64,000 nt of DNA, taken from NCBI GenBank assembly GCA_037157565.1, contig JAZHRO010000022.1, positions 7,068,001-7,132,000 on the forward strand, given 5' to 3'. The position numbers were made by a program, and so were the translations under genes. This document shows, in pieces, positions 46,431 through 57,199 of this stretch. Position 1 is the stretch's first letter. Every line of letters begins with the position of its first letter. The notes beneath the pieces were generated by a model. That model made no database searches, was not told the origin of the DNA, and worked only from the letters and a program-made list of their open reading frames with translations. The DNA is from Thalassia testudinum. Its lineage: Eukaryota > Streptophyta > Magnoliopsida > Alismatales > Hydrocharitaceae.

Positions 46431-47000
46431 TAAATGTGTGGTTAGAGTGGAAGGGTGAGAAGAAGTGGATTGTTCAGGAACCGTACTGATGGCAAAATAG
46501 GAACCTAAATGGGAAATTTGCAAAGTTTCCTCCACAATATTTTCTATTTCTAAATCTGAATCATCAAAGAAATCTGGTTCTTGGAAATGCCTAGAAGCTT
46601 GGAAAATGTCTAGGGTTACAGATTCACTGCCACACATGATCTTCATCTTTCCAGAATCACAATCAATATTAGCATGGGCGGTGGCTAAGAATGGTCTTCC
46701 AAGAATGATGGGGGCAAACTTTAGTGCTTCCGGTACCTCTATGTCTAGGACTAAAAAGTCTTACTGCAAATAGACAATTTTTGACCGGGACAAGGACATC
46801 CTCAACAATTCCCCTTGGCTCAATTATGGATCGGTCAACTAATTGAAGAGTAACCTCAACAGGCTTTAATTCACCGATCTTAAATTCCTCGAAAATAATT
46901 GTGGGGATTAGATTAATTGAGACACTGAGATCCAACAAAGTGCGATCAAAAGAAGCATCATTAATGATAACTTGAATCAAGGGGGTGCTGGGATCTTTTC
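46431..47000 (-). pseudogene. aspartic protease of element C1
   Basis: The active site reads LLDLSVSINLIP (about 46905-46945): Asp is kept, but the usual Gly-Ala is Ser-Val. The flap region NHSWKTILSHRPC is out of frame near 46670-46720, where the A/H counterpart reads LGRPFLATAKAN. The frame shift near 46760 separates the two halves. It leads to the RT linker ELKPLPDSLKYVFLSP. Confidence 0.75.
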
Positions 47001-48106
47001 TCTTAAGAGGTAGTCGACTCTGCATAACTGAGCTAACTATCTCAGGAAGGATCACCTTTCCTAAATTTCGAAGCTGCCTTTTCGGGGTACACAAATCTTT
47101 TAGGAATTTTGCATAGGTAGGGATGTATTTAATGGTGTCTAGGAGAGGGATATTAATTTCTACTTGCCCAAATAATTCCATTAATTCCTTTTCAGTGGGC
47201 TCAGATTTCTTTTTCTTATCTATTGAAGAGTGGAGGGCTTGCGGAAATGGAGCAAGGTTTCCCTATTTTGCATTAATTGGTTCCTGAATAATATGAGAGG
47301 GAGATGGGGGAGAATTGATCTGTTTTTCATTAAAATGGGTTTCTTTAATAGGCAGGGGATTGTGAGTAGTTTTCCCATTCCTCAAAGTAACTGCATTTTC
47401 CGTCTGTTTGTTTCTTGGATGAGGACAAGAAACCTGACTGTTGTTGAAACCCGGAGGATGCTGAGGAGCTGCTTGAATGGGTTGACTGGCATATCCACCT
47501 TGGAACTGATTCCTTTGATTATGTGGGTTGGGCATGGCTTGGAAAGGTAAATTCCCAACAGGTCGATGATCAGTAACCTTAACTTGGTGTTGCAAGTTGG
47601 TAATCATGCAAGTTACTTCCATCATCAGATTCTACATTCCTTGCAGAGTTTTCATGACCTGAGTGTTAATATCTTCCTGGGATCTTCCAGGTTGATACAT
47701 AGGTTGCCCATAGTTCCCAAAATAGTTTTGTTTGGGAAAAGGAATCCGGTTCGGGTTCTTCCAGGAGTGATTCGGGTTAGTCCTCCAGTTTTGATTGAAA
47801 GTGTTGGAGGGGTTTCTAAATTGCTCCTGGAGAGCATAAATGTTTTCCGTGGTGGGATCAAAAATATTTTGATCAAAATTCCCAGTCAATTCCTGCAGGA
47901 AATCAGTTGACAATTGCTGACCAGCAGTTGTGGCATCAATGTTGTGCAGATTTTCTCTTCAGAGAAGGTGTGGAGGGTTAGTGTGTGGAGAGTGAACGTG
48001 TGGAGCTTGTTTATTTGTGAGCTTTTCTTCCATTTTCTTTTGGTGAATTTGCATCTGATCCAGTTGTTGAGCTAACATATATAGATCATCTTGAGTGACT
48101 GGAACA
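47001..48106 (-). pseudogene. gag of element C1, N-terminus missing
   Basis: It includes MELFGQVEINIPLLDTIKYI (47125-47181), the Pro/Asn/Gln-rich linker 47263-47625 (ENAVTLRNGKTTHNP) and FNQNWRTNPNHSWKNPN (47632-47913). A Gln-rich helical piece continues to 48106, where the sequence switches to LTR U3. The capsid-like N-terminal half is deleted. Confidence 0.78.
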
Positions 48107-50462
48107 GAGGTGGACTTGGAGTGGTAGGTTATGTAGGTGGAGTTAGTGTTAGGTTTTTGGTACCAGGGAGGTGGATGCTAACTAAGCTAAGCTAGCTATA
48201 GAGTAGAGGAATATGCCTGTGGAGCTTAGAATTTGAGGAGAGGAGCTAGATATGTAGAGCCTGGAGCTGAATTGGAGCTGGTAGCTACTGAAGAGGTCAA
48301 TATGTGATGAGTCCATTTTAATGGACTAATATTACGCCTAAGTAACTTTAATTGTATCTTTTAGGTTTGTTAATAACTATATTAAGTTATAGAATGTTTA
48401 CATGCATCATGATTTAGGTTTACTTCTATTCTATAACTTAATATGTTCTTTTTATGTGAAGGAAAAATAATTGGCAAACGAATGAGGAAAGGGTAAATTA
48501 CCCTTTCATATATTCGGCGGCTATTCTTTTCCCCATCCTTCGGGCACCCTCAACAGCCGCTGGCCAGAAATAGTTAAGGGATTTGAAAATCCCTTAACTT
48601 TCACAGGCACAAATGAGGAGTTAAAAAGAAGAGGTAGAGAAAGGAGAGGGAAGATGATCTAGAGAGGGTGAATAACTCCTGCATGCACTGTGGACCAGGA
48701 TTACCTTCCCTTCAACGCCTGCAGCCGCGCCCTAGCAAGCCTCTCTACAGCCTGCAGCCGCGCCATCTGCACAGCGCCCCCTCCCGCATCCCACTTCACC
48801 TTGCATGCCCCCTTTCCTGTAGGTGCACACCATCTACCGCCTTCAAGTGCACCACCAGGTGCCCGCTTCACCCAGTGCCTGCAGCTCACGCACCCACAGG
48901 TGCGCCCACTTCCGCGGACCTCCTGTAGCTACTCGCGCCCACTCCAGCACCAGCACCCTGCAGAAAGCCGCCCACAGGCGCACGCCCACCTTCCAGTGCT
49001 TCAGCCTCTAGCACCCGCCTTCGCTTCCCCCACCAGTGCCTTCAACCGCCCACCACACCTCCGCGCGCCTCTCATCAAGCAACACCTTCACGGCCACAAC
49101 AGCGTCCTCTGGGGTCTTCTCCTCCGCTGGCCACCTCCGTCGACGCTGCGACCTCCATCGGATAGCCCTCATCCTCGCCGACCTCCCTAGCCCGTCCACA
49201 GCCCGCTAGTGCTCTCTCTCTCTCGCGAGGAGGAGAGAGGGCAAATGCTCTGTTTCCTCTGATATTAAAATTGACATTCACTGCCATTGCCACATAATTT
49301 GATTTTTTATTTATTATTATTTTATTGTAGCAGAATTGCGCATGTACACTCATATTTTCTGATAATTGCATGTTATTGATATTCACTTGTTTTAAGATTG
49401 ATTTTGGGATCAACACGTGCACCGATTCTCTCTAGTATATGACACGTGAAAATTACACAAAGTCATCATATATTTATTGATGATTTCAGTGAGGGAAAAC
49501 TGCACATATACCCTTATCTTTTTAAGTTATTGTGAATCTACTTTCCTTCGTATTTTATGTCATATTTGAATAGGGATTTCACACTTATCTGAAAGAATAT
49601 AAAATAATCAAGAGTTTATTACATAATTGCCTCCTTGTGGACACGACCCGCTCTTCTGTGAGTGGCTATTTCTATTTTTTTGATTAGTCGATTTTTCCAC
49701 CACTTAAATACTACAACGCAAAGCGGAAAGTCGACTCGTAAACATGGGCCTACTCTAGCTGGCTTAGCTTGCTAGTTATTTGTTAGCTCCTAAGCCAGGC
49801 TAAAGTGAGCTGGGTCTGGTGCTCCCAGGGAGGATTGAGCTGGTTGAGACAGCTAAGGTAGCCTAGCTCAATTAGCTTGAGCTAAGCTGGGTCCCCGGGA
49901 GTTGGACTTGAGCTTCCTGAGCTGGGATGAGTTCTTCTCTAGCTGGCTGGAGTTGAGTGGAGTTGGATATAGCTGGATCTGAGCTGGGGTGAACTTCAAT
50001 CAACTCAGCTAAGTTAGCTAGAGCTCCCTATGGACTAGTGGGAGCTGAGATGAGCTAGACTCAACTAAGTTGAGTTGGATCTGAGTAAACTTGAGCTAGG
50101 GTGAGCTAAGATGAGCTCTCTTGAGCTGTCATTCAGCTAAGATTAGCTGAATGGAGTTAGGATGAGCTAACCCTAGTCCAAGTGAGAAAGGTTCCAGCTG
50201 TGGTGAGCTGGATCAAGCTGAGTTCCAGTTGGTGAGAGCTTCTCCTTCACCAGTTGCCTTCCTGAGTGCTAGGGTTCTAGGGATCTGGCAATCTGTATAT
50301 CCCTAACACTCACAAAAACACATTAAAAACACAATAAAAATGCAATGCATGCCTAACCAAATTAATGCCTAAATGCAGCCCAAAAATCTGTTTGCGAAGC
50401 AAAAATCCTAAGAGCTAGGTTTATTCTAATACATAAGAATGATGATAAACTAGCGTTTAGCA
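48107..50462 (-). repeat. LTR C2 (U3 part), interrupted by a solo LTR
   Basis: 48107-48304 and 49742-50462 align with 41084-42050 of LTR C1. The left (R-U5) part is missing at the junction with gag. The right end is TAGCGTTTAGCA, a mutated form of the C1 end. It serves as 3' LTR of C2 and remnant 5' LTR of C1. Confidence 0.82.
48305..49741 (+). repeat. solo LTR of the B family
   Basis: Starts TGATGAGTCCATTTTAATGG like the LTRs of B. It has the same inverted repeat (48573-48598), TATA-like AGTTAAAAAG, GC-rich island (48690-49200) and U5 ending near TCGACTCGTAA. The flanks ATATG (48300-48304) and ACATG (49742-49746) look like a TSD with one change; LTR C1 has the empty site at about 41300. The right edge lacks the usual CA. 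Confidence 0.85.
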
Positions 50463-51867
50463 CACTCCCATGCTTATCTTTTGCTAGTCTCTTAGGAAAA
50501 CTTTAATTTTTACAAAATGGAATTTTTAGGAATTCTAATTTTTTTGAGTTTTGAGGAGAAAAAGATTATGAGACATAGGTTGAACCAAACACAAGAGGTA
50601 TGGGATTTGTTAAGGATAAACATCAGGCTTTGTTTTCGGATCCAAAAATTAGACAAAAAAGGGATCAATATATTCTCCAGAAAATTCACAGATTAACCCC
50701 TTGTTAAATCAGATGCCTTGAAATTTTTATTTTTGGGATTTTTCTGGCTTTTGAATTTGATTCACAACTTGCAATATCCTTTAAAACCTTGTGTCCATGC
50801 TTGTGAAAAGCCAACATTTATATGGGCGTGTTTTTAGTTTAAAACTTTTTTTTTCCCATGCTTATTTTTAGCTAAGTCTTACAACAGATGTGTCGAGATC
50901 ATCATTCCCGTTACCAAACCTCGAGGGGGCTCTGGCGCTAGTACTTCAAGATAGCACTGTCCATGACACCACCCAGGAGCTCACAGCCCCAAAACACAAT
51001 GCGGTGTAAAGGGGTGCTCCAAGCAAACTCAAGCTCTTGCTCCGACACTATAGGTAGAGTACCGTCCAAAACACTTGAGCTGCTAAAATGCGCTTTAATG
51101 CTCCGTCTAAAGATATGAAATATAGATATGGAGCAGCACCGAGGAGGTAACATGTTGATATCGCATCCTCAAAGGAGGCATTTTCCTCCTTCTCAGCGGT
51201 GGGAACTCAAACCAATGATCTGCTTTAGACTTTTACTAAGTCCAAACAAGGGAGTTTTTCTAACTTTTAGTTGTTTTTAAGTGTTGGCTTATGTGTGAAA
51301 TTTGACTCAGGAAGTTTCGCAAGAAATACAAGTTTTTGAATCAGAAACTAAGCCAAATACTTTCCATATTACAAAAGAGGATCAAGTCACCTGAACTATC
51401 ACAAGTTTAGGTGGAATTTTGGAGAAGGATATCTGGTCTAGTCTAAAGATACACCTTGAGATTCTAATGATCAGATCTGTATCCTCATCCCTAGTTTGTT
51501 AAAGATAAAATCCCTTGTACCAAAAGTGAGTTTTACGACGTTAGTCCCAATTTCAAAATTCCAAAAAGTTTTCATCATTTTTTTTTTTTGGGTATGCAAG
51601 CAGGAAAATAAAATAACTAAAGAAAATGCATGTTTTTAGGTTTTGAAAATCCTCAATCGATCGTTAAATTTTAAAAGCACCCCCCCATGCTTAAGATATG
51701 CAATGTCCTCATGCATTAGGAGGAAAAAGGGATCACCTTAATGAAGAATGGTCGGGTTTACAACGGTCAAAACCTGCAAAAAGAAAGAAAAGGAAAGAAG
51801 GAAAAAATGATGGGTTACCTCCCATCCAGTGCTATCTTTTACTCCATTTAGCCGGACGTAGTGTGCA
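50463..51867 (-). other. PPT and 3' noncoding region of C2
   Basis: PPT (minus AGCATGGGAGTG) at 50463-50474, a 71-codon ORF at 50938-51153 and the internal G-tract at 51675-51709. It is nearly collinear with 42051-43455. Confidence 0.7.
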
Positions 51868-52838
51868 CTAGTGATCAAAGGTGGCTGGCTCAATGAAATC
51901 GAAAGATTCAGACGGAAGATTTGGCGTATGATTAAAATAGGGCTTTAAAGGTTGGCCATTGACTTGAAATGTCGTATTAGTTTTAGGATCAAACAGATCA
52001 ATGGCACCATATGGATAAGTTTTATGGACAAAAAAGGGGCCAGTCCATTTAGATTTTAATTTGCTAGGAAAAAGATGTAATCGAGCATCAAAAAGCCAAA
52101 TGCGTTGATTAACGTCAAAGTGTTTCCAAATAATGTATTTATCATGAAATTTCTTTGTTCGGTCTTTATAAATCCTTCCATTTTCATAGGAAAAGTTACG
52201 TAATTCTTCCAATTCAGTTAATTGTAATTTTCTATGGATACCGACGTTAGATAAATCCATGTTTAGTTGTTTTATTGCCCAAAAAGCCCTATGTTCTAGT
52301 TCTACCGGGAGATGGCATGCCTTCCCAAAAATCAGATGGAAGGGAGACATGCCGAGCGGAGTTTTAAAAGCGATACGGTAGGCCCACAAAGCGTCGTCCA
52401 ATTTGGTGGACCAATCTTTATGGTCGGGCCTAACCGTCTTTTGTAAAATATTTTTAATTTCCCAATTAGAAACTTCAGCATGGTCATTTGTTTGGGGGTG
52501 ATAAGGTGTGGAAATTTTATGATTAACCCCATATTTAGAAAGAAGGTGACAGAATTGTAAGTGAAATGTGACCCTCCATCACTGATAATGGCTTTTGGTA
52601 TGCTGAATCTTGAAAAAAAAATTTTCTTAAGAAATTCGACAACCACACGGTGATCACTAGTGCAGGTGTATTGCTCCTATCCACTTGGAAACATAGTCAA
52701 CTGCGACTTGTATATATAAATACCTACCAGAGTTGATAAACAATCCCATGAAGTAGATGCCCTAAACATCAACAATTCCAACCTCTAAAATAGGATTAAG
52801 GGTATCATATCCTTTCGAGTCATGTTGCCGATGCTCTT
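51868..52838 (-). pseudogene. integrase of element C2, truncated
   Basis: The C-terminal part is open in 51868-52401 (177 codons: [25 protein letters not shown]-type linker, [16 protein letters not shown]). The core 52332-52646 keeps ISDGGSHFT, but the Glu motif reads MTMLKFL in this frame. At the first catalytic site the reading is stop-GIYFMG in place of WGIDFMG. It ends abruptly at 52838, where LTR G begins; the N-terminal zinc finger is missing. Confidence 0.83.
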
Positions 52839-54118
52839 GGAGCTTTGGAAGGGGTGAGATAAGAGAAGAAAGGGATGAGAAATCTGTATGGTAGGGGTCT
52901 CCTTTTATAGTTGTAAGGAGTGGGGGCATTTTGGACATTACAACATTAAAAACATTAATTCAGGACCTATAATGACGGATATATCCGTCACTAATGGCCT
53001 GAATGTGGTCGACGTGTGCGCGCAACCTGCGCGTCCGCTGCTCTTTAGTGCCTGATCAGTTCCCAGCCATCCGATCGTGAGATCGAACGACCTAGATTGC
53101 TCCTTCAGCTGCTTCAGCTTCTAAACCGTGCACCCGATTGCATCCCAGTCGTCCGATTGCAAGATCGAACGGCCCAGATTATACCTCACGGTGCTTCAGC
53201 TTCACACCACACGACTGATCAACTTCTAACCGTCCGATCGTGAGATCGAACAGTTGAGATCTCACCTCACAGCACCAGTTCAAATGCTCCTGCCGCACGC
53301 CCATGCGTGCGATAAGGCGTGCAAATGCTCGTCATTGCACGCGTATGCGATCAACAACTCCTCCACGTGCCATGCCTCCGCCCCTCAGCTGCTCGATCTC
53401 CATCTGACGGTCCTATCATGCCTGTGGCCACGCCTCTAAATTTGAAGCGTAGCACAGCTCGAACGCGCATCCTTTGCTTGCGAAGGGGCACTCGACTACT
53501 GCGCTGAGCTTTCTCTTGAGGCGAGCGGATGAATTAAGGCGCAAGCGTCCGTGGCCATTGGATGAAGTTCCAACAGTCCAGATCCATCGCACGGGTGAGG
53601 AAGAAGAGTAGAGGCGGGTCCTTGGGGCTAGTTGGGCGGCTGGGATGGTGCCACATGGCGCCATCTTGGCCATCCATCTTCTGAGTGTTGTAGATGATGC
53701 CACTGGTGTCAGATTGTATCGATTTTCATGCCGTTAGGCTAAGATCGTCGATCTGAACCCATCTGTGTAGTCGGATTTATCGTTTGTGGTGCAAATTATT
53801 ACCATCTTGGCCCTTGATCTTTAGGGTTCCTCGGTCGCTATCTGGTGCTATGGATGTCCAATCAGAGTGATCTTGGAGTCGTTGAACTCCAATCGTCACC
53901 TTGATCAGATTCGTACAGTTGAATCTTTGATCCGAGGTCCCGATTAACAAGTTACCCTATCCCTGGCCATAAAAGGAGATAATTAACCTACATTTTATAC
54001 AAACTAACCTAAATGCAAGATGATACATGTTATGCAATATTTATAGTATGTAATGTAATTCTATGCCTAATAACATGTGTAAATAGATAGTTTATGTGAT
54101 ATAAACATGTTTACATCA
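52839..54118 (-). repeat. truncated LTR G
   Basis: On the minus strand it starts TGATGTAAACATGTTTATA and runs through the U3 head shared with H (ATATTGCATAACATGTATCA), a GC-rich block, the palindrome at about 52971-52994 and TATA (52902-52911), then breaks off in R at the integrase of C2. It abuts H RNase H at 54119 (next bases ATCAT). It is a relative of, but clearly different from, LTR H. It is the leftover of another minus-strand insertion whose rest was deleted. Confidence 0.8.
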
Positions 54119-55772
54119 ATCATTTACTACGCTAGCAAAACTCTGGACGAGGCCCAGAGGAATTACACTGTCACTAAGAAGGAATTGCTAGCGGTAGTTT
54201 TTGCTCTGGAGAAATTTAGGGCTTATCTCTTAGGGTCTCATGTTATAGTATATTCCAACCACTCGGCCTTGAGACATCTCTTGGCCAAAAAGGATGTCAA
54301 ACCCCGTCTTATTTGATGGATTCTTCTGCTTCAAGAATTTGATCTTGAAATCAAAGAGAAATCTGGGGTACAGAATGTGGTGGCAGATCATCTGTCGAGA
54401 CTTCTAAGTGATTCTTCTCGTCCGGACATTCCGATTGCTGATACTTTTCCGAGCGAGATTATCCTTACAATTTCAGATGTCCAAACCCCATGGTTTGCTA
54501 ACATCATTAATTATTTGGCCGTTGGTGAAATCCCCCAGGATTGGACCAAGCAACAATAAGATAAACTCAAATCTGAGGCCAAATATTACTTCTGGGAGGA
54601 CCCTGAACTGTAATGCATCGAGTCTAATCAGATTATTCGCCGATGCATTCCAGAGAACGAATTCAAGAGTATACTCGAGTTCTGCCATGCATCTGCATGT
54701 GGTGGACACTTCTCCGGGAAAAAGACGGCTGCAAAAATTTTGCAATCTGGATTCTATTGGCCATCTTTATTCAAGGATGCCTAGGAATTCTCGAGGTCAT
54801 GTTCTCGATGCCAAGCACTTGGGAGGATAACTGAGAGAGACATGATGCCGCTAAACCCAATTCTTCCCATCAAAATCTTCAACGTTTGGTGCATTGATTT
54901 CATGGGACCCTTCCTCCCTTCATTTGGACACCAGTACATTCTCTTCGCTATTGATTACATGTCCAAGTGGATCGAGGCTATTCCCACCCGAACCAATGAC
55001 CACAAGGTGGTCATCAATTTCGTCAAGAAATACATCTCCAGTTGGTTCGGGATTCCGAGGGCCACCATCAGCGATGGTGGCACTCATTTCACTAATGCCC
55101 AATTTCGTAATTTATTGGCTAAATACGAGGTAAATCACAGAATCTCCACACCTTGCCATCCCCATACGAATGGACCGGCCGAGATCTCCAATCGGGAGAT
55201 CAAGAATATTCTACAGAAAACAGTTAGGCCTGATTGCAAAGACTCAAAAGCTTGAGGACGTTGTTTGGGTCTACCGTACAGCATACAAAGCCCCCATCGG
55301 CATGTCTCCATATCATCTAGTGTATGGAAAGGCATGCCATTTACCCATAGAAATTGAACATAGGGCATTCTGGGCAATCAAACAATGTAATCTTGATCTA
55401 GGTTTAGCAGGGAAGACTAGGAAACTCCAACTATCTGAGTTGGAGGAGCTTAGAAATGATGCATACGAGAATGCCAAGATTTATAAGGCTTGGACCAAAG
55501 CTCTTCATGACCAATTGATTTCCAACAAGAGCTTTAAGCCGAACCAGAAAGTCTGGCTCTTTGATTCTCGACTTAAACTCTTTCCCAACAAACTTAGGTT
55601 GAAATGGAACGGCCCGTTCATTATTGATCTGATATTTCCAAATGAGGTTGTTCAGATATCTCACCTAATGACGGGTAATTCATTCAAAGTCAATGGTCAA
55701 TGTCTGAAGCCTATTATTGACCGTACTGTTCCAGAACCCATCTCAGACACGGTTGCTCTAGTTATGTTGTGA
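54119..55772 (+). pseudogene. RNase H and integrase of element H
   Basis: RNase H starts truncated at IIYYASKTLDEAQRNYTV, then FALEKFRAYLLGSHVIVY, a TGA in place of Arg near 54314, and [10 protein letters not shown]. The zinc-binding segment follows (CHASACGGHF, then CSRCQALG near 54795) with stops at 54557, 54611 and 54781. The integrase core 54842-55255 keeps all three catalytic residues: IDFMGPF, ISDGGTHF and GPAEISNRE. A small deletion at about 55240 shifts the frame; the C-terminal part 55170-55772 then runs to the end ([20 protein letters not shown]). This is the least damaged integrase here. Confidence 0.9.
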
Positions 55773-57185
55773 CTCCTTTGGTTGGACTACGCCTAGCTGA
55801 CAGCATTAAACTCAGCATTTGTACAGTCTGACTCAGAGCTGACCCGAGCTTCATATTCAGGTGATATCTTCTACATTCTGCCCTTCCTTTCATATCTTTT
55901 ATTCTCAATGTGGACATTGCATCAGCTAGGCATGGGAGGGTGCATTCAATTTTGAATCATTTTGTCATCTCTGTGAAATTATTGTAAATTCCATTTGTTT
56001 TCTTTTTATTTTAAAAAAATCCAAAAAAAGAAAATTTGAATTAGGAAAGAATACTTGGGCATTAGGACTTTTCAATCTTAGGAAATAATACAGTAGGATT
56101 TGAACACTAAAACCCTTCAGGTCTTTGGGCTTAATCAGCCTAGGTATCCACTAAAATGTGGATTTGTTTATTGAGTCCTCGCCATCCTAAATTTGATTTC
56201 AATTTGATTAAATAAGTTCGGATGATAAGTATACGACTTATCAACCCGCCTTTTGATTTGAGGGAACTTTAAGTCTAAGCATGTACACACCATTTTCACT
56301 AACTCGTTGTTCGCCAGTTTTAATGGAAATTGGATAGCTAATGAACCTTCTAGGTGATATGGTTGGCAAGTTATTGTGGGTAACTGCCCATAGGTAGGTT
56401 GTCTAGAGCCCAGCTACTAGACCATTCTTTTCCTACTGCCTTTAGGTAAATCTTAGACCAAAAAAGCCACCTACTTAAAAAGAAAAATAAAGTTCAAAAA
56501 GAAAAGAAAAAGAAAAAGAAAAATGAGAAAAGAAAGAAAAATAAACAAAAAGAAATAAGCCACACTTCACCACACGAGTATGGCTGACAAGTTGTCGGTG
56601 GTAACAGCTCATCGACCAGTTGTCCAGAACCCAACTCAAGAAATGCACTAAAAATTCCAAAACACTTAGGAAGAAGCGGAAAAGAAGAATAAGTCGGGGA
56701 GATATACACTAGATTCACCCTTGTGTTGACCCCATAAAAATAAAAGTAGGAGAAAGCTACCGGTCGTATAGATACACCTTTAGGCAAATTTCTTTCTAAG
56801 GTCACCTAGGGACATAGAAACTCGAAGTCCATTCTGATTACCGATTAACGAGTCTGTCACATTCACAAAAAGATGCTTAGAACTTAAGATTCTTATTGAG
56901 CCTTGGGCAGGTTGAGTGGTCGTAGAAAGCCACTCTAAAACCCTAAACGTAAAAATAAAAAAAAAAATTAGAAAAGAAGAAAAAGAGAAAAGAACTTCCT
57001 TTGAATAAGGCGAGAGCTTGAGGCGGTCTGCATTTTGGAAAATACTCGGGTGCTGTTGTGTCTTTGAAAGTTTAGGTCCTAAGTAAAAATTTCTTAATGT
57101 TGAAAATGACTTGTGCCCGAGTAATCCAACCCTAATTCTTTTATAAATAGCATGTAGTTTCTTTTGCTGGGGACTAGCAAAAGAT
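55773..57185 (+). other. 3' noncoding region of element H
   Basis: No env-like ORF is seen. It has the internal G-tract (55912-55946), two copies of the 60-bp motif shared with A (56357-56425, 56565-56640), and an AAAAG-rich tract (56480-56545). Confidence 0.7.
55912..55946 (+). promoter_or_regulatory. internal polypurine-like G-tract motif, element H
   Basis: GGACATTGCATCAGCTAG followed by GCATGGGAGGGTGCATT, 140 bp after the integrase stop. Same pattern as in A, B, C1, C2 and F. Confidence 0.55.
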
Positions 57186-57199
57186 TGGCATGGGGGTGT
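57186..57199 (+). other. 3' polypurine tract of element H
   Basis: TTGGCATGGGGGTG directly before the 3' LTR, preceded by GACTAGCAAAAGA as in C1 and C2. Confidence 0.85.

Larger units (their letters stand above)
39771..52838 (-). mobile_element. Tandem, rearranged Athila-family pair C1/C2
   Basis: On the minus strand the order is: truncated integrase C2, 3' region C2, PPT, U3 part of a shared LTR (with a B-family solo LTR inside), gag C-terminal part, protease, RT, RNase H, integrase, 3' region, PPT and full LTR C1. The repeats 41085-43460 and 48107-51870 are near-identical in order. A shared middle LTR is what recombination between tandem copies leaves. Deletions removed R-U5 of the middle LTR with the gag N-terminus (junction about 48106), and the 5' part of C2 (junction about 52838). 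Confidence 0.85.

Noticed and set aside
55773..57185. env-like gene in the 3' region of H
   Set aside because: No frame of useful length, signal peptide or membrane segments; the region is noncoding in this copy.
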